Shown here piece by piece: positions 15,415 to 24,303 of a stretch of 27,231 nt of DNA. The stretch is from Deltaproteobacteria bacterium UBA2385 (GTDB taxonomy: Bacteria > Myxococcota_A > UBA796 > UBA2385): the NCBI GenBank assembly GCA_002343455.1, contig DDSR01000316.1, forward strand, positions 8,956 through 36,186, given 5' to 3'. Each line of letters opens with the position of its first letter. Within the stretch, counting starts at the first letter, position 1. Both the position numbers and the translations under genes were made by a program. The notes under the pieces are model-generated. The model was given only the letters and a program-made list of their open reading frames with translations, was not told where the DNA came from and did not search any database.

Positions 15415-16068
15415 ATGGCGCTACGCATCAACGACATCGCCCCCGACTTCACCGTCGACACCACCGAGGGGACGATCCGACTGCACGAGTGGATCGGCGA
15501 CAGCTACGCGATCCTGTTCTCGCACCCCAAGGACTTCACCCCGATCTGCACCACCGAGTTCGGCGCGGTCGCCAGGCTCGCGGGCGAGTTCGCCCGGCGC
15601 AACACCAAGGTCATGGGCGTGTCCGTGGACACCGTCGAAGAGCACCACAAGTGGAAGCGCGACATCGAGCAGGTCGGCGGCGCCCCGGCCAATTTCCCGA
15701 TCCTCGACGACACCTCGCTCACCGTCGCCAAGCTGTACGACATGCTGCCCGCCGAGGCCTGGCTGCCCGACGGCCGCACTGCCGCCGATAGCGCCACCGT
15801 GCGCACCGTGTTCATCATCGGCCCCGACAAGAAGATCCGCCTGATGATGATCTACCCGATGACGGTCGGCAGGAACTTCGACGAGATCCTGCGCGCGCTC
15901 GACGCCGTCCAGCTCGGCGACGCCCAGCCCATCGCCACCCCCGCCGACTGGCGCCCCGGTGACGATGTCGTCATCAAGGCGACAGCCTCGCCGGCAGAGG
16001 TGGAGGCGAAGTTCAGCAACGTGCGCCAGGTGCTGCCGTACCTGCGCATGGGCGCGCTCAAGGGCTGA
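15415..16068 (+). CDS. 1-Cys peroxiredoxin (Prx6 type)
   Basis: 217 residues, ATG at 15415 with AGAGG 6 nt upstream. It reduces peroxides in the cytoplasm. The peroxidatic cysteine is C45 in HPKDFTPICTTEFG, the PxxxTxxC signature; no other Cys is present, so it is a 1-Cys enzyme that needs an outside reductant. GVSVDTVEEHHKWKRDI and the long C-terminal extension (about residues 160-217, with MTVGRNFDEILRALDAVQ and TPADWRPGDDVVI) are characteristic of the Prx6 subfamily, and the length matches. It is a stand-alone gene, divergent from the AsmA gene and convergent with the kinase gene 12 nt downstream. Confidence 0.95.
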   Translation: MALRINDIAPDFTVDTTEGTIRLHEWIGDSYAILFSHPKDFTPICTTEFGAVARLAGEFARRNTKVMGVSVDTVEEHHKWKRDIEQVGGAPANFPILDDTSLTVAKLYDMLPAEAWLPDGRTAADSATVRTVFIIGPDKKIRLMMIYPMTVGRNFDEILRALDAVQLGDAQPIATPADWRPGDDVVIKATASPAEVEAKFSNVRQVLPYLRMGALKG

Positions 16069-16080
16069 TCGCGGGCGAAC

Positions 16081-18135
16081 TCAACGCCGACAGCGAAACC
16101 CGAGGGTCAGGTTCGCCTCGGTCCGCGAGACGCTGGCCGAGGCCTCCGAGCTGGCCCCGTCCGAGCGCCTCCAGGCGGGCTTGCCCTCGCGCTGGCGATG
16201 CTCCAGCCAGGGCGCGCCCCCCGACTCCTCCCAGCTGGTGGGCGGGTCATCCACCCCGGCCAGCCCTCCGCGGCTCTTGCAGTAGGCCGCCGCCGCCGCC
16301 CAGGAGACATTGGTCATCGCCGCCGAGGTGGGGCTGGGGGGCGTGGCCCCCGTCCAGTCGCGCAGGTAGCCAGCGCCAGCATCCCCGCGCGCGATCGCCG
16401 CCTCGGCGAGCCAGCTGGGCTGTCCCTCCAGGAAGCGCGCGAAGTCGGCCCGTCGGACCAGCGTGCCGGGCTTCGCGGCGGGCGTCGCGGCGGGCGTGGG
16501 GGACGGATCGGTCGCGACGGCGACAGCGACAGCGACGGGCGCCTCCAAGCCCACGGTCCACACCACCTCTCCCCCCTCCCAGGGGATCTGCAGCTCGGTG
16601 CGCTCCTCGACGCAGCCCGCCGGGCAGGCGCCATCGCAGGGAGGAGGAGAGGGGCAGCGCCCGGCCTGGGCCCAGAGGGCGTGCGTCCCGGCCGGCAGCG
16701 GCCCGATCGACCCCTTGCCCTGGGCCAGCTCCTGCGCCTCGCCCCCCACACGCCCCACCCGGGCCGCAGGGGCCTTGGGCGCATCCACGCGAATCTGCCC
16801 CTCTTGTGGTGGCGGGATCTCCCACAGCAGCTCGATCGGCCCCTCTCCCTCGACCAGCGACTCCTCGCGCTCCAGCACGAGGCAGCCGCGGGCGCAGTCT
16901 CCTCCGAGCTCCAGCCGCAGCGCCGCCGGTCCCAGCGCGACCGCTGGCAGCCGCAGCGCTCCCGAGGACACATCCTGCGCCGGGCCCTCGCCCAGCGAGA
17001 CCTGCGCCGGGATCCCGTCGGGCAAGCCCTGGAGACGCAGGACCAGCTCGCGGCTGGTCGAGAGAGGAGGCGCCTCGGGCGACCGCGGGAGAACGGCCAC
17101 CAGGGCGACCGCGGCCAGGGCCGAGAGGCCGATCAGCCCCCCGACCACCAGGCCCTTGCTCGGCGAGGACCGCGGGGCCTCTGGCACGGTCAGCGTGGGG
17201 TGGTTCTCGCTGGAGAGCTCGAAGGTGTGCGCCGGCCCGGAGGCGACCAGCGTCGGCGAGCCCGCCTGGACCTCGACCTGGACCCGCGGCGCGGGCAGGG
17301 CCAGGGCCAGGCCGTCCGCGCCCAGCCGAGCGGCCGCCTCGCGCGCCGAGCCCAGCCGCTGGGCAGGCAGCGGCTCGGTCAGCTCGCGGACCAGGGCGCG
17401 CAAGGCGTCGGGCACGCCCGGCCCGGGATCCAGCGCTCCGTGCTCACGCTTGCGGGCCATCACCGCGAACATCGCCTGCCGCGCGTCGATGCCCACCGGG
17501 TAGGGGAAGGCCGCGTTCCCTGTCAGCGCCTCGAAGAGGACCTGGCCCAGGCCATACAGGTCCCACTGGTAGGGGTCGACCCGCGCCCCCGAGCCCCACT
17601 CCGGTGGCGTGTAGGAGACCGTGCCCATTCGCTGGCCGACGCTGGTGATGTCGGCGGCGGCGGCTTCGGCGGCGATGCCGAAGTCGACCAGCGTCAGGTG
17701 ATCTCCGCTCACGATCAGGTTGCCCGGCTTGATGTCGCGGTGGGCGATGCCCTGCCCGTGGATGAAGGCCAGGGCCAGGGCCAGCTGCCGCCCCAGCTCG
17801 ACCACCCGGGCCGGTGGCAGGGGCCCGCGGCGCAGGATCTGCTCCAGGTTCTCGCCCTCCACGAAGCCCATCTCGATGAAGGGGGGCGTCGCGTCCATGC
17901 GCACGTTGCGCACCTTGACGATGTTGGGATGATCCAGCGAGAAGAGCAGCTCGGCCTCGCGCACGAAGCGGGCCCGCAGGGTCACCGAGCCGCCGAGCGC
18001 CGGATCCAGCACCTTCACCGCCGCCAGGATCCGCGGGGCGGCGAAATTATGACAGCGGTAGACCGCGCCCATTCCGCCGCTGCCAAGCTGCTTCTCGACG
18101 ACCCAGACATCGACGCGGTCGCCAGGGAGCAGCAA
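16081..18135 (-). CDS. Ser/Thr protein kinase, membrane-anchored, with FGE-sulfatase-like C-terminus
   Basis: About 684 residues if started at the TTG at 18135, which has GGAG upstream; no ATG or GTG lies close, so the start is uncertain. The eukaryotic-type kinase domain covers about 8-270: Gly loop GSGGMGAVY (18-26), AAVK with Lys 41, HRDIKPGN (Asp 134, Asn 139), DFG (151-153) and GTVSYTPPEW. All catalytic residues are present, so it is predicted active. One transmembrane helix follows at about 327-350 (GLVVGGLIGLSALAAVALVAVL). The exported part has Cys-rich beta segments (DCARGCLVLE; CPSPPPCDGACPAGC) and, from about 555, a short formylglycine-generating-enzyme-like domain (MTNVSWAAAAAYCKSRGG ... 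LGFRCRR). It resembles receptor-type Hanks kinases common in myxobacteria, here with a degenerate FGE fold as likely sensor. It is divergent from the beta-helix gene with a 51-nt gap. Confidence 0.85.
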   Translation of the reverse strand: MLLPGDRVDVWVVEKQLGSGGMGAVYRCHNFAAPRILAAVKVLDPALGGSVTLRARFVREAELLFSLDHPNIVKVRNVRMDATPPFIEMGFVEGENLEQILRRGPLPPARVVELGRQLALALAFIHGQGIAHRDIKPGNLIVSGDHLTLVDFGIAAEAAAADITSVGQRMGTVSYTPPEWGSGARVDPYQWDLYGLGQVLFEALTGNAAFPYPVGIDARQAMFAVMARKREHGALDPGPGVPDALRALVRELTEPLPAQRLGSAREAAARLGADGLALALPAPRVQVEVQAGSPTLVASGPAHTFELSSENHPTLTVPEAPRSSPSKGLVVGGLIGLSALAAVALVAVLPRSPEAPPLSTSRELVLRLQGLPDGIPAQVSLGEGPAQDVSSGALRLPAVALGPAALRLELGGDCARGCLVLEREESLVEGEGPIELLWEIPPPQEGQIRVDAPKAPAARVGRVGGEAQELAQGKGSIGPLPAGTHALWAQAGRCPSPPPCDGACPAGCVEERTELQIPWEGGEVVWTVGLEAPVAVAVAVATDPSPTPAATPAAKPGTLVRRADFARFLEGQPSWLAEAAIARGDAGAGYLRDWTGATPPSPTSAAMTNVSWAAAAAYCKSRGGLAGVDDPPTSWEESGGAPWLEHRQREGKPAWRRSDGASSEASASVSRTEANLTLGFRCRR

Positions 18136-18186
18136 GCGGGTCTCTCCGAAGTAGGCTGGAAGGCAACCGACTAACCCAAGGCCATC

Positions 18187-19914
18187 TTGCCCGTGCTGCC
18201 CCCTGCCCTGCTCGTCGCCTTGATCCACGCGGGCCCGGCAAGGGCCGCCACGATCACCCTGACCGACTGCAACGAGTTCGACACCGCCGTCTACAGCGCC
18301 GGCCACGGCGACGTGATCGAGGTCCCCCCCGGCCTCTGCGGGGCCGTCTACTTCTCGCCGATCGTCACCGTTGGCACGCGCATCACCATCCGCAGCACCG
18401 ACGGCACCCCCGCGGGCATCCCCAACCTCCGCATCACCGCGACCCCCTCCGGCGGCGAGGGCGTCGTCCTCCAGGACCTGGAGCTGACCGCCAACACCAA
18501 CGCCTGCACCGGGTACACCGCCTGCATCCTCGACCTCTACCCCGGGGTCCAGGTCGACCTGATCGACGTCACCCTGCGCCCCTCCAGCACCACCGGCATC
18601 CTCGCCGCCGGCACCTCCTCCTCGCCCGTGCTGGTTCGCGCCGACGGCTTCACCGCTAGCGGCAGCGTCCCGCTGATCAGCGGCACCCACGCCCAGGTGG
18701 AGCTGCGCCGCGGCAGCATCACCGGCATGCAGGCCGCCTACCTCGAAGGCGGCTCGATCCTGCTCGAGGAGATCGTCCACAACGGCACCAGCGACAGCGT
18801 CGCCTCGGGAGGCCTGCTCAAGGGCGTCGACCTCGACGCGGTCGAGATCCGCGAGCTGCAGAGCGAGGGGGCCAAGGTGACCGAGGACGGCGGGCTGATC
18901 CGCCTCTACCGCTCGCCCCTCATCCTGAGCGACACGACCGTTCGAGGCTGCGAGGCCGGCGGCAAGGGAGGCCTGCTCTTCCTGGAGGGCGACGGCAGCC
19001 AGACCGCCGACCTGGAGCGGGTCGAGGTCGACGGCTGCAGCTCGGGCACGGGCGCGGCCCTGATCGCCGCCCAGGGCTACGCGCTGCGCATCGACCGCCT
19101 GGGCGCCCGCTCGCTCAGCGGCGCGGGCGAGGGCTCGCTGATCGGCTTCGGCAGCGGCTCGCTGAGCTGGGTGCGGGGCGAGGTCTGCGGCTTCTCCGCC
19201 AACGGCGAGGCCGGGATCGCCGCCAACGCGTCCCCCGTCTCGCTCCAGAACCTGCTGCTGCGCGAGGTGGAGAGCCTCCCCGAGCTGCTGACGATGAGCG
19301 ATGGGCAGCGCGGCCTGCTGGCCCAGTCCACCGTCGACCTGGAAGGCGCCTACGCCTCCGCGCTCGTCTCGGGCGGCGAGATCGAGCTCTTCAACAACCA
19401 GCTCCGGTTGGCGGGCTCGGGTGTCGGCGGCGCGAACTTCATCGGCCGGACCGGCGGCAACCACTTCCTCTCCGCCGGCCTGCCGGCCGACTGGAGCGCG
19501 GCCGGGGGCGACTTCGCCGACCCGGACCCCGGCTGGCGCGACGGCGAGCTGTCCGCCGACTGCGCGGTGCCCGGCATCCCTCGCCTCGACAGCGCCCACC
19601 CCGCCTGGGACGGCGGCTACACCGCCGAGGACTGGCGCGACCCCGACTGCAGCGACAGCGACATCGGGGTCTTCGGCGGGCCGACCGTCGACCTGGAGCT
19701 GGCCACCTGGTTCGGCAGCGACGACTGCGCCGACGGTGAGGCTGGCGGCGACGGGGGCGGCGACGGGGGCGGCGACGGGCTCGACGGAGGCGACCTGGTC
19801 TACGGAGGAGGCCTGCGGGCCTGCGGCTGCGGCGGAGGCCTGCCGGCGGGCCTGGGCCTGCTCTGGACCCTGCCCTGGGTGCTGAGGCGCCGGGCGCAGA
19901 AGGACGTCCGCTGA
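18187..19914 (+). CDS. Parallel beta-helix surface protein with MYXO-CTERM-like tail
   Basis: 575 residues from a TTG at 18187 (GTG at 18193 is an alternative); an in-frame stop at 18172 limits the start to this short stretch. The signal peptide ends at about residue 20 (AGPARA|ATIT). The body is a run of short strands with Gly/Asp turns (DVIEVPPGLCG, RITIRSTDG, GVVLQDLELTA, VQVDLIDVTLRPSS, ...), typical of right-handed parallel beta-helix proteins. Near the C-terminus a GDGG-repeat linker leads to ACGCGGG, a hydrophobic stretch and RRR, which is the pattern of a MYXO-CTERM surface-sorting signal. This is the strongest single taxonomic hint in the window. It is 2 nt upstream of the OmpA-domain gene and likely co-transcribed with it. 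Ligand or function is unknown. Confidence 0.85.
   Translation: MPVLPPALLVALIHAGPARAATITLTDCNEFDTAVYSAGHGDVIEVPPGLCGAVYFSPIVTVGTRITIRSTDGTPAGIPNLRITATPSGGEGVVLQDLELTANTNACTGYTACILDLYPGVQVDLIDVTLRPSSTTGILAAGTSSSPVLVRADGFTASGSVPLISGTHAQVELRRGSITGMQAAYLEGGSILLEEIVHNGTSDSVASGGLLKGVDLDAVEIRELQSEGAKVTEDGGLIRLYRSPLILSDTTVRGCEAGGKGGLLFLEGDGSQTADLERVEVDGCSSGTGAALIAAQGYALRIDRLGARSLSGAGEGSLIGFGSGSLSWVRGEVCGFSANGEAGIAANASPVSLQNLLLREVESLPELLTMSDGQRGLLAQSTVDLEGAYASALVSGGEIELFNNQLRLAGSGVGGANFIGRTGGNHFLSAGLPADWSAAGGDFADPDPGWRDGELSADCAVPGIPRLDSAHPAWDGGYTAEDWRDPDCSDSDIGVFGGPTVDLELATWFGSDDCADGEAGGDGGGDGGGDGLDGGDLVYGGGLRACGCGGGLPAGLGLLWTLPWVLRRRAQKDVR
19747..19779 (+). repeat. In-frame 12-bp tandem repeat encoding a GDGG linker
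   Basis: The unit GGCGACGGGGGC occurs at 19747-19758 and 19759-19770 with a partial third copy to 19779. It keeps frame and forms the flexible linker just before the C-terminal sorting tail. Such repeats can vary in copy number by slippage. Confidence 0.75.
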
Positions 19915-19916
19915 CC

Positions 19917-22900
19917 ATGATCCTCGCCGCGCTCATCGGCGTCGCGCTCGGCGCCGACCTGGAAGGCCTCACCACCCCCCCGCCATCGGGGGACGCTCGT
20001 GATCCGATCGCGGCGGTCTCGCCCTGGCTGCTGCCCACCCGGGCCGCCACCGCCGGCCTGCTGCTCGACGGCGCCTGGCTGCCCCTGCTGGCCGCCGAGC
20101 CCGGCGCCCCCATCGACGATCCCGCCGTCGGCGCGCTGCTCGGCGCCCAGCTCCAGGCCGGCTACAGCCCCTCGCGCCGGCTCAGCCTCGCCCTGACCGC
20201 CCGCACCCGCCTGCTCAGCCAGCAGCTCGACGATCTGCGCGTCGCCGACGACTCCCTGGCCTGGCGCGGCCCTGCCCTCTCCGACCTGCGGCTGTGGGCC
20301 CCGATCGGCCTCCTGCAGGGCCCGGGGGCGGCCCTGACGCTCAGCCCCCACCTGGACCTGGGGCTCTCCGACGCCCAGCAGCTCGACGGGCGAGGCCACG
20401 GCGGCGGGCTCCGGCTGGCCGGCGGCCTGCGCGGGGGAGCCTGGCAGGGACAGGCCGAGCTGGGGGTCGAGGCGCACCTGCTCCCCGAGGGCACCCCGCT
20501 GCGGGCCCCCCTCGGCGCCAGCGCCCGGCTGGGCGGCGGCTGGCAGAGCAGCCCGGGGCTGGCCCTCGTCAGCGAGCTTGAGGCGCGGCGGGTCGGCACC
20601 CTGGTCGGGCCCGCCGCCGAGGCCCGCCTGATGGCGCGGCTGGGCGGCGGACGCTGGCAGGCCAGCCTGGGCCTGGGCTTGCCGCTGAGCGCCGCGCCCA
20701 CCGTCCCCCTGGCCCGCGGCCTGCTCGGGGTCCGCTGGGTGCCCCCGCCCTCGGAGCCCGAGGCGGAGCCCCTGCGCTTGGGTCCCGGAGACCTGCGCAT
20801 CGAGCTGAGCGCCCCTGACGGCGCGCCCCTTGCTCCCCAGGTCCAGGTCGACGGCGTGCAGGCCGAACTCCGCCCCCTGCGCGGCGGCGGCAGCGGCCTC
20901 GACCTGGAGCCCGGGGTCTACCGGGTCGAGGTGCAGGCCGAGGGCTACGGCTCCCAGGAGCGGCTCGTGCAGACCGGGCCCGACGGAGCCATCCTCCTCG
21001 CCGCCACCCTGCTCCCGCAGCAGGGCGAGGCCCAGGCTCGGCTCCAGATCCTCGACCCCACCGACCGCCCCGTGCAGGAGGCCGTCCTGACCGTCGACGG
21101 CGTGCGCCTGGGCGAGGCCGGCCTCGACGGCACCCTGCTGCTGGGAGGCCTCGCCGACGAGGCAGAGCTGCAGGTCCAGGCCGAGGCCCCCTGGCTGCTC
21201 AGCCCGCAAGCGCCCGCGCGGATCCTCCCCGGCCAGGGCGCGCCCATCTACCTGGACCGCAGCCCCGGCCAGGTCTGGCTGCGGGTCCAGGCGGCCGGTC
21301 AGCCCGTCACCGACGCCGCCGTCCGCCTGCTCGGCCCCGAGTCCCGGCCCGCCGTCCTGCTCGACCCGCAGGGCGAGGCCCGCTTCAACCTGCCGCCCGG
21401 CGACTGGGTCCTGGTCGTCGCCTCGCCCGGTCAGGGCCTGCAGGAGCGGCACCTGCGCCTGGAAGAGGAAGACCGCGGCCTGACCGAGGTGCTCGTCGAT
21501 CTCCGCCCCGCCGCCGACAGCGCCTCGCTGCGGGTCGAGGTGCGCGATCCCGACGGGCGGCCGGTGGACGGAGCGCTGGTCATCCTGGGCGAAGAGGAGC
21601 TCGGCCGGACCTCGTCGGGCGGCGTCCTGCGGGTCGAGGGCCTGCCCCGCGGCCCGGCCACCCTTCGCCTGCAGGCCGAGGGCGCCCGCCCCGACGAGCC
21701 CCTCGCCATCGAGCTGGTCGAGGGCGACAACGAGCTGGTCCTGCCGCTGCGCTGGCTGGCCGGCCGGGTGCGCGTCATCGCCCGTGGCCCCGACGGCCCA
21801 CTGCCCGAGGCCCAGGTCCGCTTCCTGGGCGCCCAGGCCGGCCCCGCGCGCTCCCTGGGCCCGGACGGCCGCCTGGACACCGAGCTCGACCCCGGCGACT
21901 GGACCGCCGTCGTCAGCGCCCCCGCCCTCGGCGTCCAGACTCGCGAGCTGCAGATCCTGCCCGACCGCACCAGCCTCGTCCTGATCGAGGCCAACCTGCT
22001 CGACGACGAGGGCGGCGACCGCAGCCTCGTCCTGCGCGTCGAGGACATCAGCGGCCGCCCCGTCGAGGGCGCCCGCGTGCTGCTGGACGGCGCCGAGCTC
22101 GGCCGCACCAGCGCCGGCGGACACCTCCAGGTCGACGGACTCGCCCCCACCGCCCGCAGCGTCCGGATCGAGCACCCGCTGCACGAGGAGCTCGAGCGCA
22201 GCCCGATCACCCTCAGCCCCGGCCGCACCGAGCTGCGCCTGTCCATGGCCTGGCGGCTGGGCCTGCTGGAGATCCAGGCCCTCGCCGGCGCCGAGCCCGT
22301 CGACGCCCTCGTCCGCCTCGTCGGCCCCGCCTCCTTCCCGCCGCTCTCGCTGGGTCCCACCGGCTTGCGCCGCATCGCCGCGCCGCCGGGCGACTGGAGC
22401 GTCGTCGGCTCCTCGGAGCGCCACGGCGTCCAGAGCGCCCAGCTCAGCCTGACACCGAGTCAGGAGACCCAGCGGGTCGAGCTGCGCTTCGGCGAGGCCG
22501 TCGCTCCCCGGGCGATCGCCGATCTGCCCACCCGCCCCGTCCGACTGCTCACCGTTCATGCCGCGGGCGGAGCGCCTGTCGGCGCCGCAGTCCGCCTCTA
22601 CGGCGAGGCCGCCGTCCCCATGCAGGACACCGCCCCCGCCGGCGAGATCCAGCTCTCCCTGCGACCCGGCGGCTGGACCGCCATCGCCTCGGCCCCCGAG
22701 CTCGGCCTCGACGAGCGGGCCTTCGTCGTCCCGCTCGAAGGCCTCGTCCCCGATGTGCAGCTCACGCTCGGCGCCGCCAACCTCGTCGAAGAGCAAGGCG
22801 TGCTGCGCTTCCTCCAGCAGGTGCGCTTCGCCACCAACGAGGCCGCCCTCCTGCCCGAGTCCAGGGCCCTGCTCGACGAGGTCGTCCGCACCCTGCGCGT

Positions 22901-23153
22901 CCAGCCCTCCATCCGCCGGGTCGAGATCCAGGGCCACAGCGACGACGTCGGCAGCGAGGCCTTCAACCTGGACCTCTCCCAGCGACGCGCCGAGGCCGTC
23001 CGCGCCTACCTGGTCGAGGCCGGCATCAACCCCGCCCGCCTCAGCGCCCAGGGCTACGGCCTCAGCCGCCCGAAGGAGCCCAACACCACCGACGAGGGCC
23101 GCGCCGCCAACCGCCGCGTCGAGCTGCACATCCTGGAGACCACCGGCGACTGA
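19917..23153 (+). CDS. OmpA-domain outer-membrane protein with alternating Ig-like repeats (1078 aa)
   Basis: ATG at 19917, 2 nt after the beta-helix gene. A very short signal peptide (MILAALIGVALGA|D) is followed by an Ala/Leu/Gly-rich region to about residue 290 with alternating strands (LALTARTRL, LTLSPHLDLGL, ASLGLGLPL) that looks like an outer-membrane beta-barrel. From about 290 to 955 there are about eight ~80-residue carboxypeptidase-regulatory/PEGA-like domains of two alternating types. The end (about 960-1078) is an OmpA C-terminal domain: VRFATNEAALLPES, VEIQGHSDDVGSEAFNLDLSQRRAEAVRAYL, YG...RPKEPNTTDEGRAANRRVEL, with the peptidoglycan-binding NxxLSxxRA and NRRVE features. It likely tethers the outer membrane to peptidoglycan with a long periplasmic spacer. 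A strong hairpin follows the stop. Confidence 0.9.
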   Translation: MILAALIGVALGADLEGLTTPPPSGDARDPIAAVSPWLLPTRAATAGLLLDGAWLPLLAAEPGAPIDDPAVGALLGAQLQAGYSPSRRLSLALTARTRLLSQQLDDLRVADDSLAWRGPALSDLRLWAPIGLLQGPGAALTLSPHLDLGLSDAQQLDGRGHGGGLRLAGGLRGGAWQGQAELGVEAHLLPEGTPLRAPLGASARLGGGWQSSPGLALVSELEARRVGTLVGPAAEARLMARLGGGRWQASLGLGLPLSAAPTVPLARGLLGVRWVPPPSEPEAEPLRLGPGDLRIELSAPDGAPLAPQVQVDGVQAELRPLRGGGSGLDLEPGVYRVEVQAEGYGSQERLVQTGPDGAILLAATLLPQQGEAQARLQILDPTDRPVQEAVLTVDGVRLGEAGLDGTLLLGGLADEAELQVQAEAPWLLSPQAPARILPGQGAPIYLDRSPGQVWLRVQAAGQPVTDAAVRLLGPESRPAVLLDPQGEARFNLPPGDWVLVVASPGQGLQERHLRLEEEDRGLTEVLVDLRPAADSASLRVEVRDPDGRPVDGALVILGEEELGRTSSGGVLRVEGLPRGPATLRLQAEGARPDEPLAIELVEGDNELVLPLRWLAGRVRVIARGPDGPLPEAQVRFLGAQAGPARSLGPDGRLDTELDPGDWTAVVSAPALGVQTRELQILPDRTSLVLIEANLLDDEGGDRSLVLRVEDISGRPVEGARVLLDGAELGRTSAGGHLQVDGLAPTARSVRIEHPLHEELERSPITLSPGRTELRLSMAWRLGLLEIQALAGAEPVDALVRLVGPASFPPLSLGPTGLRRIAAPPGDWSVVGSSERHGVQSAQLSLTPSQETQRVELRFGEAVAPRAIADLPTRPVRLLTVHAAGGAPVGAAVRLYGEAAVPMQDTAPAGEIQLSLRPGGWTAIASAPELGLDERAFVVPLEGLVPDVQLTLGAANLVEEQGVLRFLQQVRFATNEAALLPESRALLDEVVRTLRVQPSIRRVEIQGHSDDVGSEAFNLDLSQRRAEAVRAYLVEAGINPARLSAQGYGLSRPKEPNTTDEGRAANRRVELHILETTGD

Positions 23154-23198
23154 GCGGGTGTGACTGGCTAGTGCCTGGCACCAGCCAGTCACACCCGC
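23154..23198 (+). terminator. Perfect 16-bp hairpin directly after the OmpA-domain gene
   Basis: GCGGGTGTGACTGGCT (23154-23169) pairs perfectly with AGCCAGTCACACCCGC (23183-23198), starting at the base after the TGA. The loop itself contains the palindrome GTGCCTGGCAC. No T-run follows, so it may be a non-canonical terminator, an mRNA 3' protector or a mobile palindromic (REP-like) element. Confidence 0.7.
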
Positions 23199-23232
23199 CT
23201 CGCCGGGACAGTCCGCCGGGCTACATGATCTC

Positions 23233-24303
23233 ATGCGCATCCTCTCCGTAGGCACCGCCCTCCCCCCGAATTCCTACAGCCAGGCCGAGCTGGTCGCGGC
23301 CCTCACCGCCTATTGGGCCGCCCGACACCACAACCCCGCGCGGGTGCGGCAGCTCCACGAGGCCGTGCAGGTCGGCGGCCGCCACCTGGCGCTGCCCCTG
23401 CACGAGTACCCGGCGCTGACCGGCTTCGGCGACAGCAACGACGCCTGGATCCGGGTCGGCCTCGACGTCGGCGAGCAGGCCCTGCGCCAGGCCCTCGACA
23501 AGGCCGGCCTGCGCCCCGACCAGCTCGACGCCCTCTTCACCGTCAGCGTCACCGGCATCGCCACGCCCAGCCTCGACGCGCGCTTGATCAACCGGATGGG
23601 TCTGCGAAGCGACCTCGTCCGCGTGCCGATCTTCGGCCTGGGCTGCGTCGCCGGGGCGGCCGGCCTCTCCCGCCTCGCCGACTGGCTTCGCGCCTGGCCC
23701 GGCAAGACCGCCGCCCTGCTCAGCGTCGAGCTCTGCTCGCTGACCCTGCAGCGGCAGGACCTCAGCATCCCCAACCTGATCGCCAGCGGGCTCTTCGGGG
23801 ATGGCTCGGCCGCGGTGGTCGCCACGGGGACGGGCCCCGACGCCCGCCCCGACAGCGGCCCCCATGAGGGCCCCGAGGTGATCGCCTGGGGCAGCCGCTT
23901 CTACCCGGACACCGAGCGGGTCATGGGCTGGGATGTCGGCGACGACGGCTTCAAGGTCGTCCTCTCCGCCGCCGTGCCCCAGGTCGTCGAGCAGCACCTC
24001 GGCGCCGACGTCGACGCCTTCCTGGGCGCCCAGGGCCTCTCCCGCGCCGACATCCGCTCCTGGGTCTGCCACCCCGGCGGCCCCAAGGTCCTGACCGCCT
24101 TCGAGCGGGTCCTCGACCTGCCTCCCGAGGCCCTCGCCCTCACCCGCCGCAGCCTGCGCGAGGTCGGCAACCTCTCCAGCTCCAGCGTGCTCTTCGTCCT
24201 GGGCGACACCATCGCCGAGCGCCGGCCGCCCGCCGGCAGCCTGGGCCTGATGCTCGCCATGGGCCCGGGCTTCTGCAGCGAGCTGGTCCTGCTGCGATGG
24301 TGA
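23233..24303 (+). CDS. Type III polyketide synthase (chalcone/stilbene synthase family)
   Basis: 356 residues, ATG at 23233, with no clear Shine-Dalgarno; an upstream out-of-frame ATG at 23228 is rejected. The catalytic triad of the family is present: Cys 138 in FGLGCVAGAAG, His 280 in VCHPGGPK, Asn 313 in VGNLSSSS. Length is close to the usual 350-400. These homodimeric enzymes extend acyl-CoA starters with malonyl-CoA and cyclise them. Bacterial members of this shape commonly make alkylpyrones or alkylresorcinols from long-chain fatty acyl-CoA. The gene overlaps the methyltransferase gene that follows by 7 nt, so the pair is very likely one operon making an O-methylated lipid phenol or pyrone. 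The starter unit cannot be read from the sequence. Confidence 0.92.
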   Translation: MRILSVGTALPPNSYSQAELVAALTAYWAARHHNPARVRQLHEAVQVGGRHLALPLHEYPALTGFGDSNDAWIRVGLDVGEQALRQALDKAGLRPDQLDALFTVSVTGIATPSLDARLINRMGLRSDLVRVPIFGLGCVAGAAGLSRLADWLRAWPGKTAALLSVELCSLTLQRQDLSIPNLIASGLFGDGSAAVVATGTGPDARPDSGPHEGPEVIAWGSRFYPDTERVMGWDVGDDGFKVVLSAAVPQVVEQHLGADVDAFLGAQGLSRADIRSWVCHPGGPKVLTAFERVLDLPPEALALTRRSLREVGNLSSSSVLFVLGDTIAERRPPAGSLGLMLAMGPGFCSELVLLRW

